From assembly GCA_964019415.1 (NCBI GenBank), contig OZ025885.1, positions 1,936,851-2,000,850 of the forward strand: a DNA stretch of 64,000 nt, written 5' to 3'. Position numbers and translations under genes: made by a program. Source of the stretch: Ianthella basta (lineage: Eukaryota > Porifera > Demospongiae > Verongiida > Ianthellidae). The notes under the pieces are model-generated. The model searched no databases. It was not told the origin of the DNA and worked only from the letters and a program-made list of their open reading frames with translations. This document shows, one piece after another, positions 45,201 to 55,103 of this stretch; the stretch's first letter is position 1, and each line of letters opens with the position of its first letter.

Positions 45201-48200
45201 TTGCCTCTAACGTCATTGTTGTTTTTGCATGAAGTTATATTTACAATGGCAGGTGGTATGCATAATTATAGCTATACATATATAGATGGCCGGCAGTGTT
45301 TTAATTCAAGGTGCATAGCAAGCAATTGAGCAGTATATGTTGACCGTATTTTATGCATGTGTGGATTCTGGAAGGAAGTGGCTACATCTCATAATTATAC
45401 AATTGACAATGATTCTGAATAGGCAATGTGCTAGTCTAGCATGCTAGACCTCTCCGCTGAAGGTGCTTGAATAGGGAATGCAGCTGAGAGGGTCTCGTGC
45501 ACTTGACTAGCCATATGCAGGATGCAATGCTACAAGAGAGCTAGCTGTAACCATGCATTGTGTACAATGCTACATTGGTCAAACACATAATGTATATACG
45601 CAGAGTGAAGCAAGATTCATTCTTAGCAGAAATTTGAAGTATAGCAGTGGTCTTCATTTAGCTAACTAGTAATGCAAGGTAGAAGATAGCTAGGCATGTC
45701 AAAGCAGACAGGTCAAATGGAAAACAAATGGTTAGGATATACTGTAGATCCCATTGTGTATTTCCTAGTAGTACCCTGTACACTTTAGGTATTTAACTAT
45801 TTATATATAATTATGTTTCTAACTGAATTTCAGATCATTCTATTCTCCTTCACTGCAGCCTCTCAATCCTCTGGACTACATAACATACATTGGCTGTAGC
45901 ATTTCTTTCCTTTGTTTACTTGCTTGCATCGGATTCTTCATCTCACTTAGGTTCGTATACATAGTCATCATGCATTTACACGTAGCCCTGTGTTGTTAAC
46001 CAATATAACAATACTGTATCTTATGTAACTTCATGTTCTATAAACTATTGCAAAGACTACACGCCTGTGTTTGTGTAATTCATCTGAGTGTGTGCATTGT
46101 TACAGAAATGAGTTGATTCAGAAACTCCACAACTTTGTCCACCTCAACCTGTGCATTGCCCTTTCCTTGGGACTGCTCTTGTTCCTCACTGGAATACAGA
46201 CAGCCACAGCCAATGCTGTAAGTATTAACTTCCTGCTGCTAAATTAACTATGTAATTGGTTGTAGAAGATTGAGAAGGAAAACATACACACATTCATCAC
46301 TACTTTGCTAGAATGCCTGCAAATTTGTGACAGCCCTACTGCACTACTTCTTCCTGGCCACATTCACCTGGACACTGTGTGAAGCTGTCCTCATTTACAT
46401 CCTTCTGGTGAGAGTGTTTGGAGCCAATGACAAAAAGTGGATCTACCTCTATCTGGCACTAGGATGGGGTATGTAAGCAATCAACATCACAAACATTGTA
46501 TTGAATAGTGCGTTTGCTGGAATGGCTATCTTCTTGTGCAACTGAGTTATGATGCATTCGCTTGACTCCTCCCTAACACATGTAGCCCTCCCCATTCCTA
46601 TTGTGGTGATATCAGCTGCCTCTGGACACAAGTACTATCTCATTAGACACTCTTTTGATGAGGGAAGCACTCACTACAACCAAGTCAAGGCGTGAGTGCT
46701 TCTGCATACAGTGGAGAATTGCCACTACTAATGTGGTACTAACTTGGTTGAATAATGGCAGACTTGCATTAAGTGGTGAATCAGTTGTCGGTGGTATATT
46801 CAATCTTCCTAGTTCTATGCATAATTATCATATCATTGACATTGAGGTCATCATATCCTACCAATAACTTAGGATTATGACAATCTTACAAAAAGTCACT
46901 TGAAATGAAGCTTACTCTAATCATTCTGCCCTTTACACAGTTGCTGGCTACCCAGCCAGAATGGGATGATATTTGCTTTTGTTGGACCAATGATAGCAAT
47001 CATTGTGGTGAGAATTACATAATTAGGTGCACTTGTAAATTTCAGTGCATTTTTAACATTATCTCTATCACCACTATATCATATATGTGCATACTGTGTG
47101 TGTGCTTGTAGGTGAATGCTGTATTGCTAATCATCAGTTTGGCTTCTCTGGCCAAGTCTCAGTCAGCTAGTGTGGGAGACAAGACTAAGGATGAGAAGAA
47201 GACACAGTACATGGAAGTGGGAAAGTGAGTGATTCACACTTTGCCATCTTCATTCATACATAATAACTGCCATACATTTACAAGGACCACCCTGCCTGTG
47301 TAGGCGTCTGTTTAAGGCCACCATCATCCTTGTCCCTGTGATGGGTTTCACCTGGATCATTGGACTGTTTGCAGTGGGGGAGGAGGGGAAGGTCTTTGCC
47401 TACCTCTTTGTCATTGCCAATGTGTTTCAGGTTAGCAAAATCACATTGACATGAGGTAGTCCCATTGCTGCAAAAGTGAATCATTGGGATTTCAAAGAAC
47501 TAATGAATCCAAGCCAGATTTAACTTCCTCAACCATATCTCTAACCCATAAAATTCTTATATCCCTGACCAACCAATTCAGGGTCTGTTCATCTTTCTGT
47601 TTCATGTTGTGAGACATGAGAAAGTGTATGGAAAGATCAAGAGCAAACTGCCTAATCTGAAGGTATGCACTGATTCTGCATAATACTAAGTATGTCTCCC
47701 TACACATGGGTAGTGGTTACAGCATATATAGCAAGCTAGTGCCAATTTAAATGTGCTCTAATGCAGCCATTATTACATTATCATAATATTTCTTGAGAAC
47801 AGTTTATAGAATTCTACAAAGATAATTATAGAAGACAGAACTGAATAGACCTGATTGCCTTACATTGAAACAATTGCTATACCACCTCTATTTTCAGGAT
47901 TTGTTCTCTGAGTCCACTACATCAGGCACAACCTCAGGTATAGTGCAGTTTGCAAGTAGTATTGTTCGGTGTCTTTCATATATACCACTTATTTTTTATC
48001 TTGGTCTCAATACAGGCACTTTTGCTCGTTCAACTTTCAAGTCCAAGGAAGTTGATAACTCTAAGTTCACAAGTTCAGCTGCAGACACTAATGTAGTTGC
48101 AGATGATGGAAATGGAATGGGAGGCACTGGGGGTGGTGACAGCAAAGACGTTCTTGAGCTCTTAGCTCGCCTAACTGATGATGAGAGGCAGGTCAATCAC

Positions 48201-48326
48201 TACGATGTTCCCAGAGCTACCACCACCATGTTTGGAGAGGGCAATGCTAATATAAGAGGCATGGCCAATGACTATGACGTTCCAAGAGCTACCACCACAG
48301 TGTTTGGAGAGGGCAGTGCTAGTTAA
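30829..48326 (+). CDS. Gene B: 12xSRCR-Calx-beta adhesion GPCR (complete)
   Basis: A complete multi-exon receptor gene. Forty-three exons join in frame from ATG 30829 to TAA 48326, a coding sum of 8415 nt or 2804 residues. The order is signal peptide, twelve SRCR domains, Calx-beta, three HRM-like units with calcium loops, GAIN/GPS, seven helices and tail. From Calx-beta on, it is a paralogue of gene A with many exons of identical length. The ectodomain has only SRCR modules and these are not split by introns, unlike those of gene A. The protein would be a cell-surface receptor with a long SRCR stalk; the ligand is unknown. The ATG was chosen because it has AGCC before it, begins a clear signal peptide, and lies just after a TATA/Inr promoter. 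Confidence 0.9.
31399..31917. other. Intron start after SRCR1, nothing recognised
   Basis: About 520 bp of intron before the Penelope-like element. There are a few short frames without domain character and a loose TATG/CATG-rich stretch near 31730-31800. Confidence 0.5.
31958..31999 (-). ncRNA. Hammerhead-ribozyme-like motif, left arm
   Basis: The mirror copy of 32392-32433 on the minus strand. The core TCATCAG (31989-31995) is the complement of CTGATGA, and GACGTTTC (31962-31969) is the complement of GAAACGTC. All helix and core bases are identical to the right copy. It is part of the same inverted-repeat element. Confidence 0.55.
32392..32433 (+). ncRNA. Hammerhead-ribozyme-like motif, right arm
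   Basis: Helix I strand ATCA (32392-32395), core CTGATGA (32396-32402), one extra A, helix II GGCAGC/GCTGCC (32404-32409 and 32416-32421) with a CGTAGT loop, then GAAA (32422-32425), CGTC (32426-32429) and helix I strand TGAT (32430-32433). The predicted cleavage site is after the C at 32429. Helix III is reduced to the self-complementary ACGT, as in minimal type I hammerheads that work best as dimers. The extra A before helix II departs from the consensus and could reduce activity. Confidence 0.55.
33022..33500. other. Intron between SRCR2 and SRCR3
   Basis: AT-rich, about 480 bp; nothing recognised. Confidence 0.5.
33855..34453. other. Intron between SRCR3 and SRCR4 with an antisense open frame
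   Basis: The intron is about 600 bp. On the minus strand, 34315-34046 is an open frame of 89 codons with a natural-looking composition (...MYHVRVKPNALTQILGSL...). It has no recognised domain and no clear splice partner. It could be a fragment of an inserted gene or a chance frame. Confidence 0.35.
37016..37470. other. Intron between SRCR8 and SRCR9
   Basis: The intron runs from 36946; this main part holds no recognised element or exon. Confidence 0.5.
39376..39804 (+). CDS. Gene B Calx-beta domain
   Basis: Exons 39376-39513 and 39595-39804 encode one Calx-beta domain: VNFERAQYTVSESAASITV in the first exon, and ELPAGETSVNVTLPIVNDD ending in TLITIVDDDRH in the second. Exon 1 is 138 nt as in gene A. 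The donor at 39805 (gtgggt) keeps phase 1 with the next exon. Confidence 0.88.
39889..42820 (+). CDS. Gene B linker: three HRM-like units with TSP3-like calcium loops
   Basis: Exons: 39889-40127, 40274-40309, 40390-40573, 40657-40784, 40867-40947, 41121-41417, 41511-41739, 41837-41934, 42017-42091, 42261-42303 and 42585-42820. HRM-like ends are TWGPLDMSQC, SWEPADISSC and VWGPVDASGC. Calcium-loop segments are LDTDRDGKPDYRDPC and LDTDGDMIPDHNDNCP. Exons of 297, 98 and 43 nt are the same length as in gene A. The 36-nt exon 40274-40309 has no counterpart in gene A and needs a GC donor (gcaaga); without it the phase still works, so it may be alternatively used or false. Confidence 0.78.
43138..45164 (+). 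CDS. Gene B GAIN domain and GPS autoproteolysis site
   Basis: Exons: 43138-43334, 43412-43478, 43596-43664, 43929-44064, 44167-44446, 44719-44842 and 44967-45164. The GPS reads FRCVFEVD, GWSTRGI and VRCSSSHLTNFMVLVSI, with predicted cleavage at HL/T. As in gene A, two of the four usual GPS cysteines are absent. The exon 44167-44446 covers what gene A spreads over two exons, and it lacks the mucin-like insert. Several Asn-X-Ser/Thr sites are present. Confidence 0.87.
45165..45858. other. Intron between GPS and TM1 exons
   Basis: About 690 bp. It contains the TIR-like element at 45431-45510; the rest shows nothing recognisable. Confidence 0.6.
45431..45510. repeat. Short TIR element, relative of 24352-24447
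   Basis: It starts CTAGTCTAGCATGCTAGACC and ends GGTCTCGTGCACTTGACTAG, imperfect inverted ends. The interior has the same CTCTCCGC/GAGAGGG elements as an inverted pair. No clear target duplication remains. Confidence 0.5.
45859..47662 (+). CDS. Gene B seven-transmembrane domain (adhesion GPCR class)
   Basis: Exons: 45859-45950 (TM1), 46106-46217 (TM2), 46312-46468 (TM3, start of TM4), 46586-46691 (TM4, loop 2), 46941-47007 (TM5), 47112-47224 (end of TM5, third intracellular loop), 47304-47430 (TM6, TM7) and 47582-47662 (end of TM7). Key motifs are KLHNFVHLNLCIALSLG, FTWTLCEAVLIYILLV, CWLPSQNGMIFAFVGP and GFTWIIGLFAVGEEGKVFAY. The TM6/TM7 protein sequence is nearly identical to gene A, whereas introns differ, so this core is under strong constraint or has undergone gene conversion. 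Confidence 0.94.
47898..48326 (+). CDS. Gene B cytoplasmic tail with two YDVP motifs
   Basis: Exons 47898-47937 and 48016-48326. The tail is homologous to that of gene A but ends with a tandem repeat: NHYDVPRATTTMFGEG, then NDYDVPRATTTVFGEG before the stop. YDVP is the textbook Crk-SH2 docking sequence when phosphorylated, so the tail is a candidate tyrosine-kinase target. Gene A has one copy, so the doubling is specific to gene B. Confidence 0.88.
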   Translation, partial: DLFSESTTSGTTSGIVQFASSIVRCLSYIPLIFYLGLNTGTFARSTFKSKEVDNSKFTSSAADTNVVADDGNGMGGTGGGDSKDVLELLARLTDDERQVNHYDVPRATTTMFGEGNANIRGMANDYDVPRATTTVFGEGSAS

Positions 48327-49019
48327 GAATCTTTCACTTACACAGCAATCGAGTGTGTTAAATAGCTATTGCACCTTGATTTGTTCATTTAGGTTTAGAT
48401 CTAGATTCAAGGTGCGTGTGTTGAACAATGTATAATAGGTAGAGTGCTTAGTTATACAGTAGTGAGTGAGTGCAATGCTGCATATTAAATGAGCATCAAC
48501 TTTCTTGTATTAATGTAACTTTAATACTAGCAGTGTGTATATGCAGCAATGTATAATCTCAAGGCTGCTGGTGTGTTTATACATTGATTCACATGATTGT
48601 GACTGTGCACAAAGACTTCTCCAGCCCAGTCACAAGGCTAACAGCTATGTCAAGACTGAATTTTTACCACAGCTACATGTTACACTACCAGAGATATGCA
48701 TTATAATATAGTTATTCTGAAAACAGTGAGATGTGGGGACAGCACAGTACATGCCTCCACTCTGTATACTAGCATGAAAAGTTCAGAATGAACTGAAGGA
48801 GGATGCTTCAGTTACCCTTCATTACATGGAGAAAATACTTACATCTGTATAATTGTGCATGTGTGTACATGAGTATACAGATACATAGTCATGTGTGTAC
48901 TCTTGGGTCAACGTTGCATGTGTTATGTGTACATATGGGTGGGTATGCATGCTAGATAGGATGAATATGTGTATGGCTATATGGACATACAGACATTTCA
49001 GAGAGAGAAATTTTTATGG
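48327..49019. other. 3' flank of gene B
   Basis: An ATTAAA at 48484-48489 could serve as a poly(A) signal about 160 bp after the stop. The stretch 48715-48845 is homologous to the gene A 3' flank. No further gene is seen. Confidence 0.45.
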
Positions 49020-49195
49020 AGGAATCTGACTAAGACAGCATATAACCATAGACAAACTGACCAATAGTGCAGAGGTGGCTGCTTCAACAAGCAGATTAGA
49101 ATGTTTTAGTCCTATTCGTGACCAGAGAGGCCAGCTGTCTTAGAGAAGTAGTTACCTTATATGCAGTGACCTTCTTAGACAGGTTTCACTGCATT
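49020..49195. repeat. Diverged copy of MITE family 1
   Basis: The right end (GACAGGTTTCACTGCATTA) and interior (GAGGTGGCTGCTTCA, GGCCAGCTGTCTTAGAGAAG) resemble the elements at 173-352 and 1486-1677. The left end is poorly kept. Confidence 0.45.
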
Positions 49196-50589
49196 AATTT
49201 GCATGACGTGTGTGTGTGTTGGTGGGGAATTCTATGGTCAGCTGCAGGAGTCAAGGATGGATGCTGTCACTCAAGGCCATACCCCACCTCTACTGAACTA
49301 AGTGGACCACGTGACTGGGGTGATAAGATTGGTATCTCTGCAGCCTACAGAGTCACCAGTCTTGTTGCCACTAGCTGGCTCACCCATTAATTGGGTCCAA
49401 ATAGCCAAATCTTGGCAGTGGCATTGTAAGTGTGTGTGTGTGTGTGTATGTGTGTGGGGGTACGTGGGTGGGTGGGTGCATGGTTGAGTATCAGCCAGAG
49501 CATGCATGTGCTGCATCTCCATGTGTTTCAAGTGCCCTAAATGATTAATACTTTTATTATTAATTGGAAGAGATCAGTTAATTAATGGTTTTTACTTGCA
49601 TGCTGCATGTTGCGTGGGTGGGTATGTGTGTTATTGGGATATAGGTTTAGCATTTGAACATGCAGGCAAGTATTATTAATGATACATAAACATGTACGGT
49701 CAACTACAATGTTATGTCGCATAGATTTATACATGCATGTTGTAGTTAATCCAGGATGTGAATGCAAGAATACTATTAAATATACTAAATTAATTTGATT
49801 CTAAGATCGCCATTGCTTTTATCCTGCCCTAAATTAGTACTTAGCTCAATCTACAAATGAATGCCAGTGTCAGTCACTATGAGCTGAACATATGCACCAA
49901 CACAGTCTTGTGTTCAGCTCATTCAGTTACGTGCAGTTGTACGTGTCACCTTCATGTGCTTTAGTGTACATTAGACGGTATTTAGTGGCCATTAGAGGCA
50001 GCCCATTATGAAGTATATACACAAGTGCTCAGCCTGGCTTCTCAATTTCAGCACTGCATGGGAAGAAAGCTTTAGTATTTCAATCTTGTGAAATGGAGAC
50101 TGAGTGCATTCATTGTCATAATTTTGGGTCCAGTTTGAGAACTGACTAGACGGTAAAGTTGGATGCAAACTAGAACAACGCACGCTGCATCACATCACTG
50201 GGTGTACGATGCAGGCCATATGCATCCATCACCATTCGGCTGGTTCCAGTTGGGTGACAATATCTGGATAAAATGCCAATATTGATGTGTAAGGACACAG
50301 CGACCAAGTTTGTAGTCACATGCTATCTTGCACATTTACCCAAGTGGACAAAAAGGATATCAGAATATCAAAAGAAAGAAATGATAAACAAATAATATTG
50401 GGCATTCAAGATTGCGGTGCTCTTGGGTACTGTTCTGAACACTTAAAACCATCTTTCTTGCTATTTTGCCATCTTTCACCTCATCACTGTATAATATACA
50501 AGAGAATCTGACTTTGTTGTATTCTGAACACTCTAAGACCAATTATATTTACTAATCTTTAGACTGTAGTTTTCATTTTATGCTCTTAT
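49196..50589. other. Intergenic between gene B and pseudogene
   Basis: No gene recognised. A short TG/GGGTG-rich tract lies at about 49430-49480. The 40-bp word at 49574-49613 is repeated exactly at 50807-50846 inside the pseudogene. Confidence 0.55.
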
Positions 50590-52745
50590 CCTCAGAAACC
50601 AAGGTGCGAAGGAGGTGTCAGCCAGATGACTCCTGGGAGCCAGCAGCCATCAGCACATGCACATTCAAGAACAACACTAAGAACCCCATCATCCTACTCA
50701 CGACAAGACTAGTTATCAGAAGGAAGCAGGATAGAGCAACAGTGATTGAGGGCATACAAATAACATTTGAAAGCAAGTCGGAAATATTCTATAGTATTGC
50801 AAAAAGTCAGTTAATTAATGGTTTTTACTTGCATGCTGCATGTTGCAAAAAGTCAACAATTCTCCATCACATATGTAGCTGCCCAACATCACCAAAGGAG
50901 CATTGAACTGAAGGAGTATATTACCAATGTAAAGGAAGAAGCTACCTCAAGAGGTGTTACTTATGAGTTTGTACAGTTGGTAGCTGTCAAGCCTTCAGAT
51001 AAAGTTTTTGACAAGGCAGCATTTGTACAGATACACCAGACTATTGTGTTCATCTGTTTCTGTTTACATTGTTGGTGGAGATTATTGAACAAATGAGATG
51101 TCCATTTAATTTGTTTGTAGAGTCCTGCAGAACAAGTAATGGACAACCTGCTAGTCTCTGTATTGGCACATCCAGTAGCCCATGTGACTGCAGTGACCTT
51201 GGAACATGCAAAGTGAGTTCATACTGGCCTAAGGGTAGCACTCACATTACTGTTTAGTCTGCTCATATACAGTGCGTACATACTGGCTCCAAAGTGACCC
51301 TTATTATTAAAGTGCATAGACCCATATGTGAACGATGCTGGTACAGGGAAAATGCTAATTGGACATAGATGGAGATGGAATACCAGACTACAGGGTCAAT
51401 GCTATTAAATCTATGAAACACATCACGCAATGTCATATGATCTAGAATGTTATATTGTACATGCATACATAGGAATGCCAATTGAGTTGTTCAACTTTGA
51501 TTGATTGATTGATACTAATTCCAATGGAGTAAGCATTTCACTGAAGATGAATATATATTAATTTTGCTATACATCATGCCAGTTCATTGTCCAAAGCATT
51601 GGTGTACTGATAACTTACAAGATGACTGTCCAGTAGATTATGGTACAGAGTCAAGTGGCTGTCGTAAGTCAAAGATATATATAATTTATACTTTCATGTG
51701 GTTTTGATCTGTATGATGCTAAAATTTGGGGATCATATATACTGTAATTATTTATACTGGTTAGTAATAAATTTTAATTGGATATCTATGTCAGATTTGG
51801 AGCATGAACTTGCGCAATGCATACATTTGCAATAGCGGCAATTGGTTATTATATTGTTAACAAGAAAACAGCAGAGAGTATTGTTGATCAATAATATCAC
51901 TAGACAATGTCTGATTCATGCATACAGAGTGTTTGCATACTGCATGTTACCCTATTAGTAAGCTGTTCACTGGAGACGCCATTCTTGTGCTTCTCCATGG
52001 CCAGCACTTCTTATACCAAGCACACTAGCTGTCTTGTGTCCCGCTGAAGAGGACACGGTGTGGAGGATCCAGTGGCCTGAAACTGCTCCAAGCTCTACTC
52101 AGTCTGTTCGCTGTCCAGGAGAGGGGGACACACCTGGGTTGGGGTTGGCCCACAGGAGCTGTCTGGCTGGTGGTGTGTGGGGTCCTGTTGATGCTAGTAA
52201 TTGTGAGTCATTGGCTGTCACAGATATCAGGATTTAGGTAATGTGCTTATCTGCATGGCTACGACTATCCCATAGTATAAGCTACTTGTGCAATAATATA
52301 ACTCCAGAGAAAAGTTTGATGTGAAAGAAGGTTATAAACTGCCTATTGCTATGTAAATTATAATGATGTGCTTGTAATTTATTATGCATGATGGAATCGT
52401 ACTTGTGGCTTGGGAAGAGTGTGAGCACTATAATAACTGCAGATTTCTTTTGTACATTATGCAGAACTGTAGTAATGATTTGATTTAAAAACTGATACAA
52501 AAATGTGAAATTTATTCTGTAGAGTGTATGCAATGGATGTCTCAATTTCAGTCATTTTAAATGTGCGCAGACGAGACACCTGAACCGTGATTTGAACTTC
52601 ACAAGGCAAAATGGACTTCCACTTTTGCAGTATGACAGGAGGGCAGTTGTGAATTTATCCTTAACTCTCAGACAGATGTTAAACCAGTCAGTGCATGTCT
52701 AGGCAGGGAAACCTCAGCCTGTCTATTCTTCCTCAAGTTGGATGT
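50590..52745 (+). pseudogene. Broken duplicate of the HRM-linker exons of genes A/B
   Basis: Exon relics in order: about 50594-50775 (VRRRC, SWEPAAISTCTF, 5' part missing), 50880-51000 (internal deletion relative to 41511-41739), 51121-51213 (intact, with donor), 51315-51394 (calcium-loop exon, frame shifted), 51622-51663 (intact, with donor), about 52004-52237 (HRM unit 3; the last codon before the donor is TAG where gene B has CAG) and 52570-52740 (GAIN start, with an in-frame stop). Introns are retained, so it is an unprocessed copy. GPS and seven-helix exons are absent. It is closer to gene B than to gene A in most exons. Confidence 0.88.
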
Positions 52746-53615
52746 ATGTACATACACATTAGAACAACATGCATAATTATGAAGGTAAATATATAGTCTT
52801 AAATTTGTAATTGATGATGTCTTATATTGTTTGTCCTCTCATAACTATTAACATTGAATGTTGCAAATTATGTAGCTATTTTTCTAACACAATTAGTTGC
52901 CTATTGGGTCCAAGTTAATAAGACTTGCCCTGGCCCAATGCAAGTCGGCTATTGTCCAATCTATTTGCTTTCATGTTTGTATACTCGTTATTATGTTTTC
53001 TCATGCATTTTATGTGTATAAGAAGTGAAGTGACAATACACTGACCTTATCTTGCAGTGACTGACTTAGAGGTCATTGCAGCAAACGTTTAGTGTGTTGA
53101 AAATTGACTAACAAAAAGGCCACACAATAGTGCCATTGGAGGCCAGGCACTACACTAGATACCGATCGATGTAGCTGTGAACATTACTGGGGGTAGAGCA
53201 GAGTCTGCTGGCATACCAAGAGTCATAGTTCATTTGTGGCTCAAAGCATTCTAACACAAATTATTAAGGGTAAAGTGTACAAATTGGCTGTGCATACAAA
53301 TCCACATATGGAACAGCTCCAAATGACATTTATAAGGCTAACATTGATATGAATATTATTCATATCACACAGTGCCTGCCCTCTGTCAGGAACAACCTAG
53401 CTTGAGAGTTCATTCATGACAAACGTACAGCTCCATGCACATTCCATTTCCATGTGCATGGCTATAGGCTGAATATATAATTATTGCAATGCAAATCACT
53501 TGCACTCCCTTGATCAGCTCAATTCTAATTTGTGTGTATATACACGTGTAAAGTTATATGTTAATGAATGTGTGTATGTACACGTACATATAATAATTAT
53601 GCACTATATATATAT

Positions 53616-53635
53616 TAGTCTAGTGCACTAGACTA
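53616..53635. repeat. 20-bp perfect palindrome
   Basis: TAGTCTAGTGCACTAGACTA reads the same on both strands. Its first bases match the ends of the elements at 24352 and 45431, so it may be a deletion product of that family. Confidence 0.7.
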
Positions 53636-53814
53636 GTGCATTAGTAATTGCCTATATGTATGCATGATTGATTGTATAAATTATATGAAGTATTGTAACT
53701 GCATTGTTTCACTCCTGGCCCACAACAATTCAGTACTTCTTTCTGCAGTGTTATATGCTCACAACTTTATGTGCACAGTATAATTTAATATGCAGGTAAT
53801 GTATATTGAAGTCC

Positions 53815-53975
53815 ACATGCTTCACTAACTGCACAACAGAAGCCATGCAAATGTGCTTTTTTCAGTGTATCGTCTATGTATGTAATGGATTGGGAATGAC
53901 ATTAGCACAGTGCCCATAACTGAAGTAAGTGTTTAAAACGTTTTGTAGGGGCTTGCGCACATGCATGCAATCATA
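53815..53975. repeat. Diverged duplicate of 27565-27760
   Basis: It shares CACAACAGAAGCCA, ATTAGCACAGTGCC and GTAGGGGCTTGCGCA with the earlier copy. Each copy lies downstream of a decayed receptor fragment. Confidence 0.6.
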
Positions 53976-55103
53976 CACCACACATACCATTCTTTTATTC
54001 TCATTACTCATTACATTCTCATATACTCACATACATTCTCATTCTCATATACTCATTTATTCTTCTCCTTCTCCTCATGAGTACATGTAGGGCAAGGTCA
54101 GACTGCTGCATAAGCCACTGAGGTTGGTTGCGAACAAGGTAGGATGTGATGCCACTTGCATGCTATTGCACTATATAGATGTGAATCCTCAATACACTTT
54201 GAAATGTTAGCACACATGTACATCTGGCACAACTCCCATTGTTGTATAATTGTGCCCAGGAAAATTCGTGCATTCAAGCATACATATGCGATGCATGTTC
54301 ATATAACTGATAGTGTACTCTATGTCATGCCATAAAGCAACGAGGACACACTTTTGAATTAAAGAAGGCGAAAAGACTAAAGGTTCTCAGATAAAAGGTT
54401 AATATTGCACTTGACATTTACAATGTTCATATAATTATAGGCACCAAGAAGCACTAAATTTCCAAAATAAATACTATTATCGTATGATATTCTCCTCACA
54501 CAAGTTAGTATTTTATGCCATTCCTACATCGGATTCCTTACCATTTTTGTATAAATGTTTTATTATTCTAGTACATAACTAGATTTAGAGTGCGTTCATG
54601 CATAAGCATGTTGCACTATCATAAGGACTAAAATCATATAATTATGCAGAACCGGAAAATATGTACAGCACAGGTACACTGCAACAAGAGTTGTACAGTG
54701 GATGGGATTACATTGAAGAAGTGATCTTGCACGTTTCAGTGAATCAAGGAATCTTATTATATCTTTAGACTTTTAGCCCAAAGGGATACTATTCCAGCAC
54801 AACTGTTGCACAACAGCACACAATTGACAACTGTTAGAAACAAAATGTGAAGTGATAAGATCACATAAGATGCCTAAACCTATAATTATATTATAGTTTA
54901 CATACTAGACTATATATTCAGAGTAAAGTCTGTGGCTCAATAGACAGCCTGCACATGTATGTACACTTGGTACTGATAGCATTTTTGAAAGTCATACTAG
55001 TGCTACCTGGACTCAGTGACTCTAGCGTAATACTAAGCCCTACAGGCTTCATAAACAATTGTTACAGCAGCCAATACATTCATAGAGGGTGTTCTCTGAG
55101 TTC

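Larger units (their letters stand above)
52746..55103. other. Intergenic before gene C
   Basis: About 2.4 kb without a recognised gene. It includes a 20-bp perfect palindrome at 53616-53635, the relic at 53815-53975 similar to 27565-27760, and a CATT/CTCAT-rich low-complexity patch at about 53990-54080. The stretch 52905-53090 has a TATAAGAAG and might be part of an old LTR, but I cannot show ends. Confidence 0.5.

Noticed and set aside
52905-53090. Possible old LTR (TATAAGAAG, mixed promoter-like words)
   Set aside because: No TG...CA ends, target duplication or second copy could be identified.
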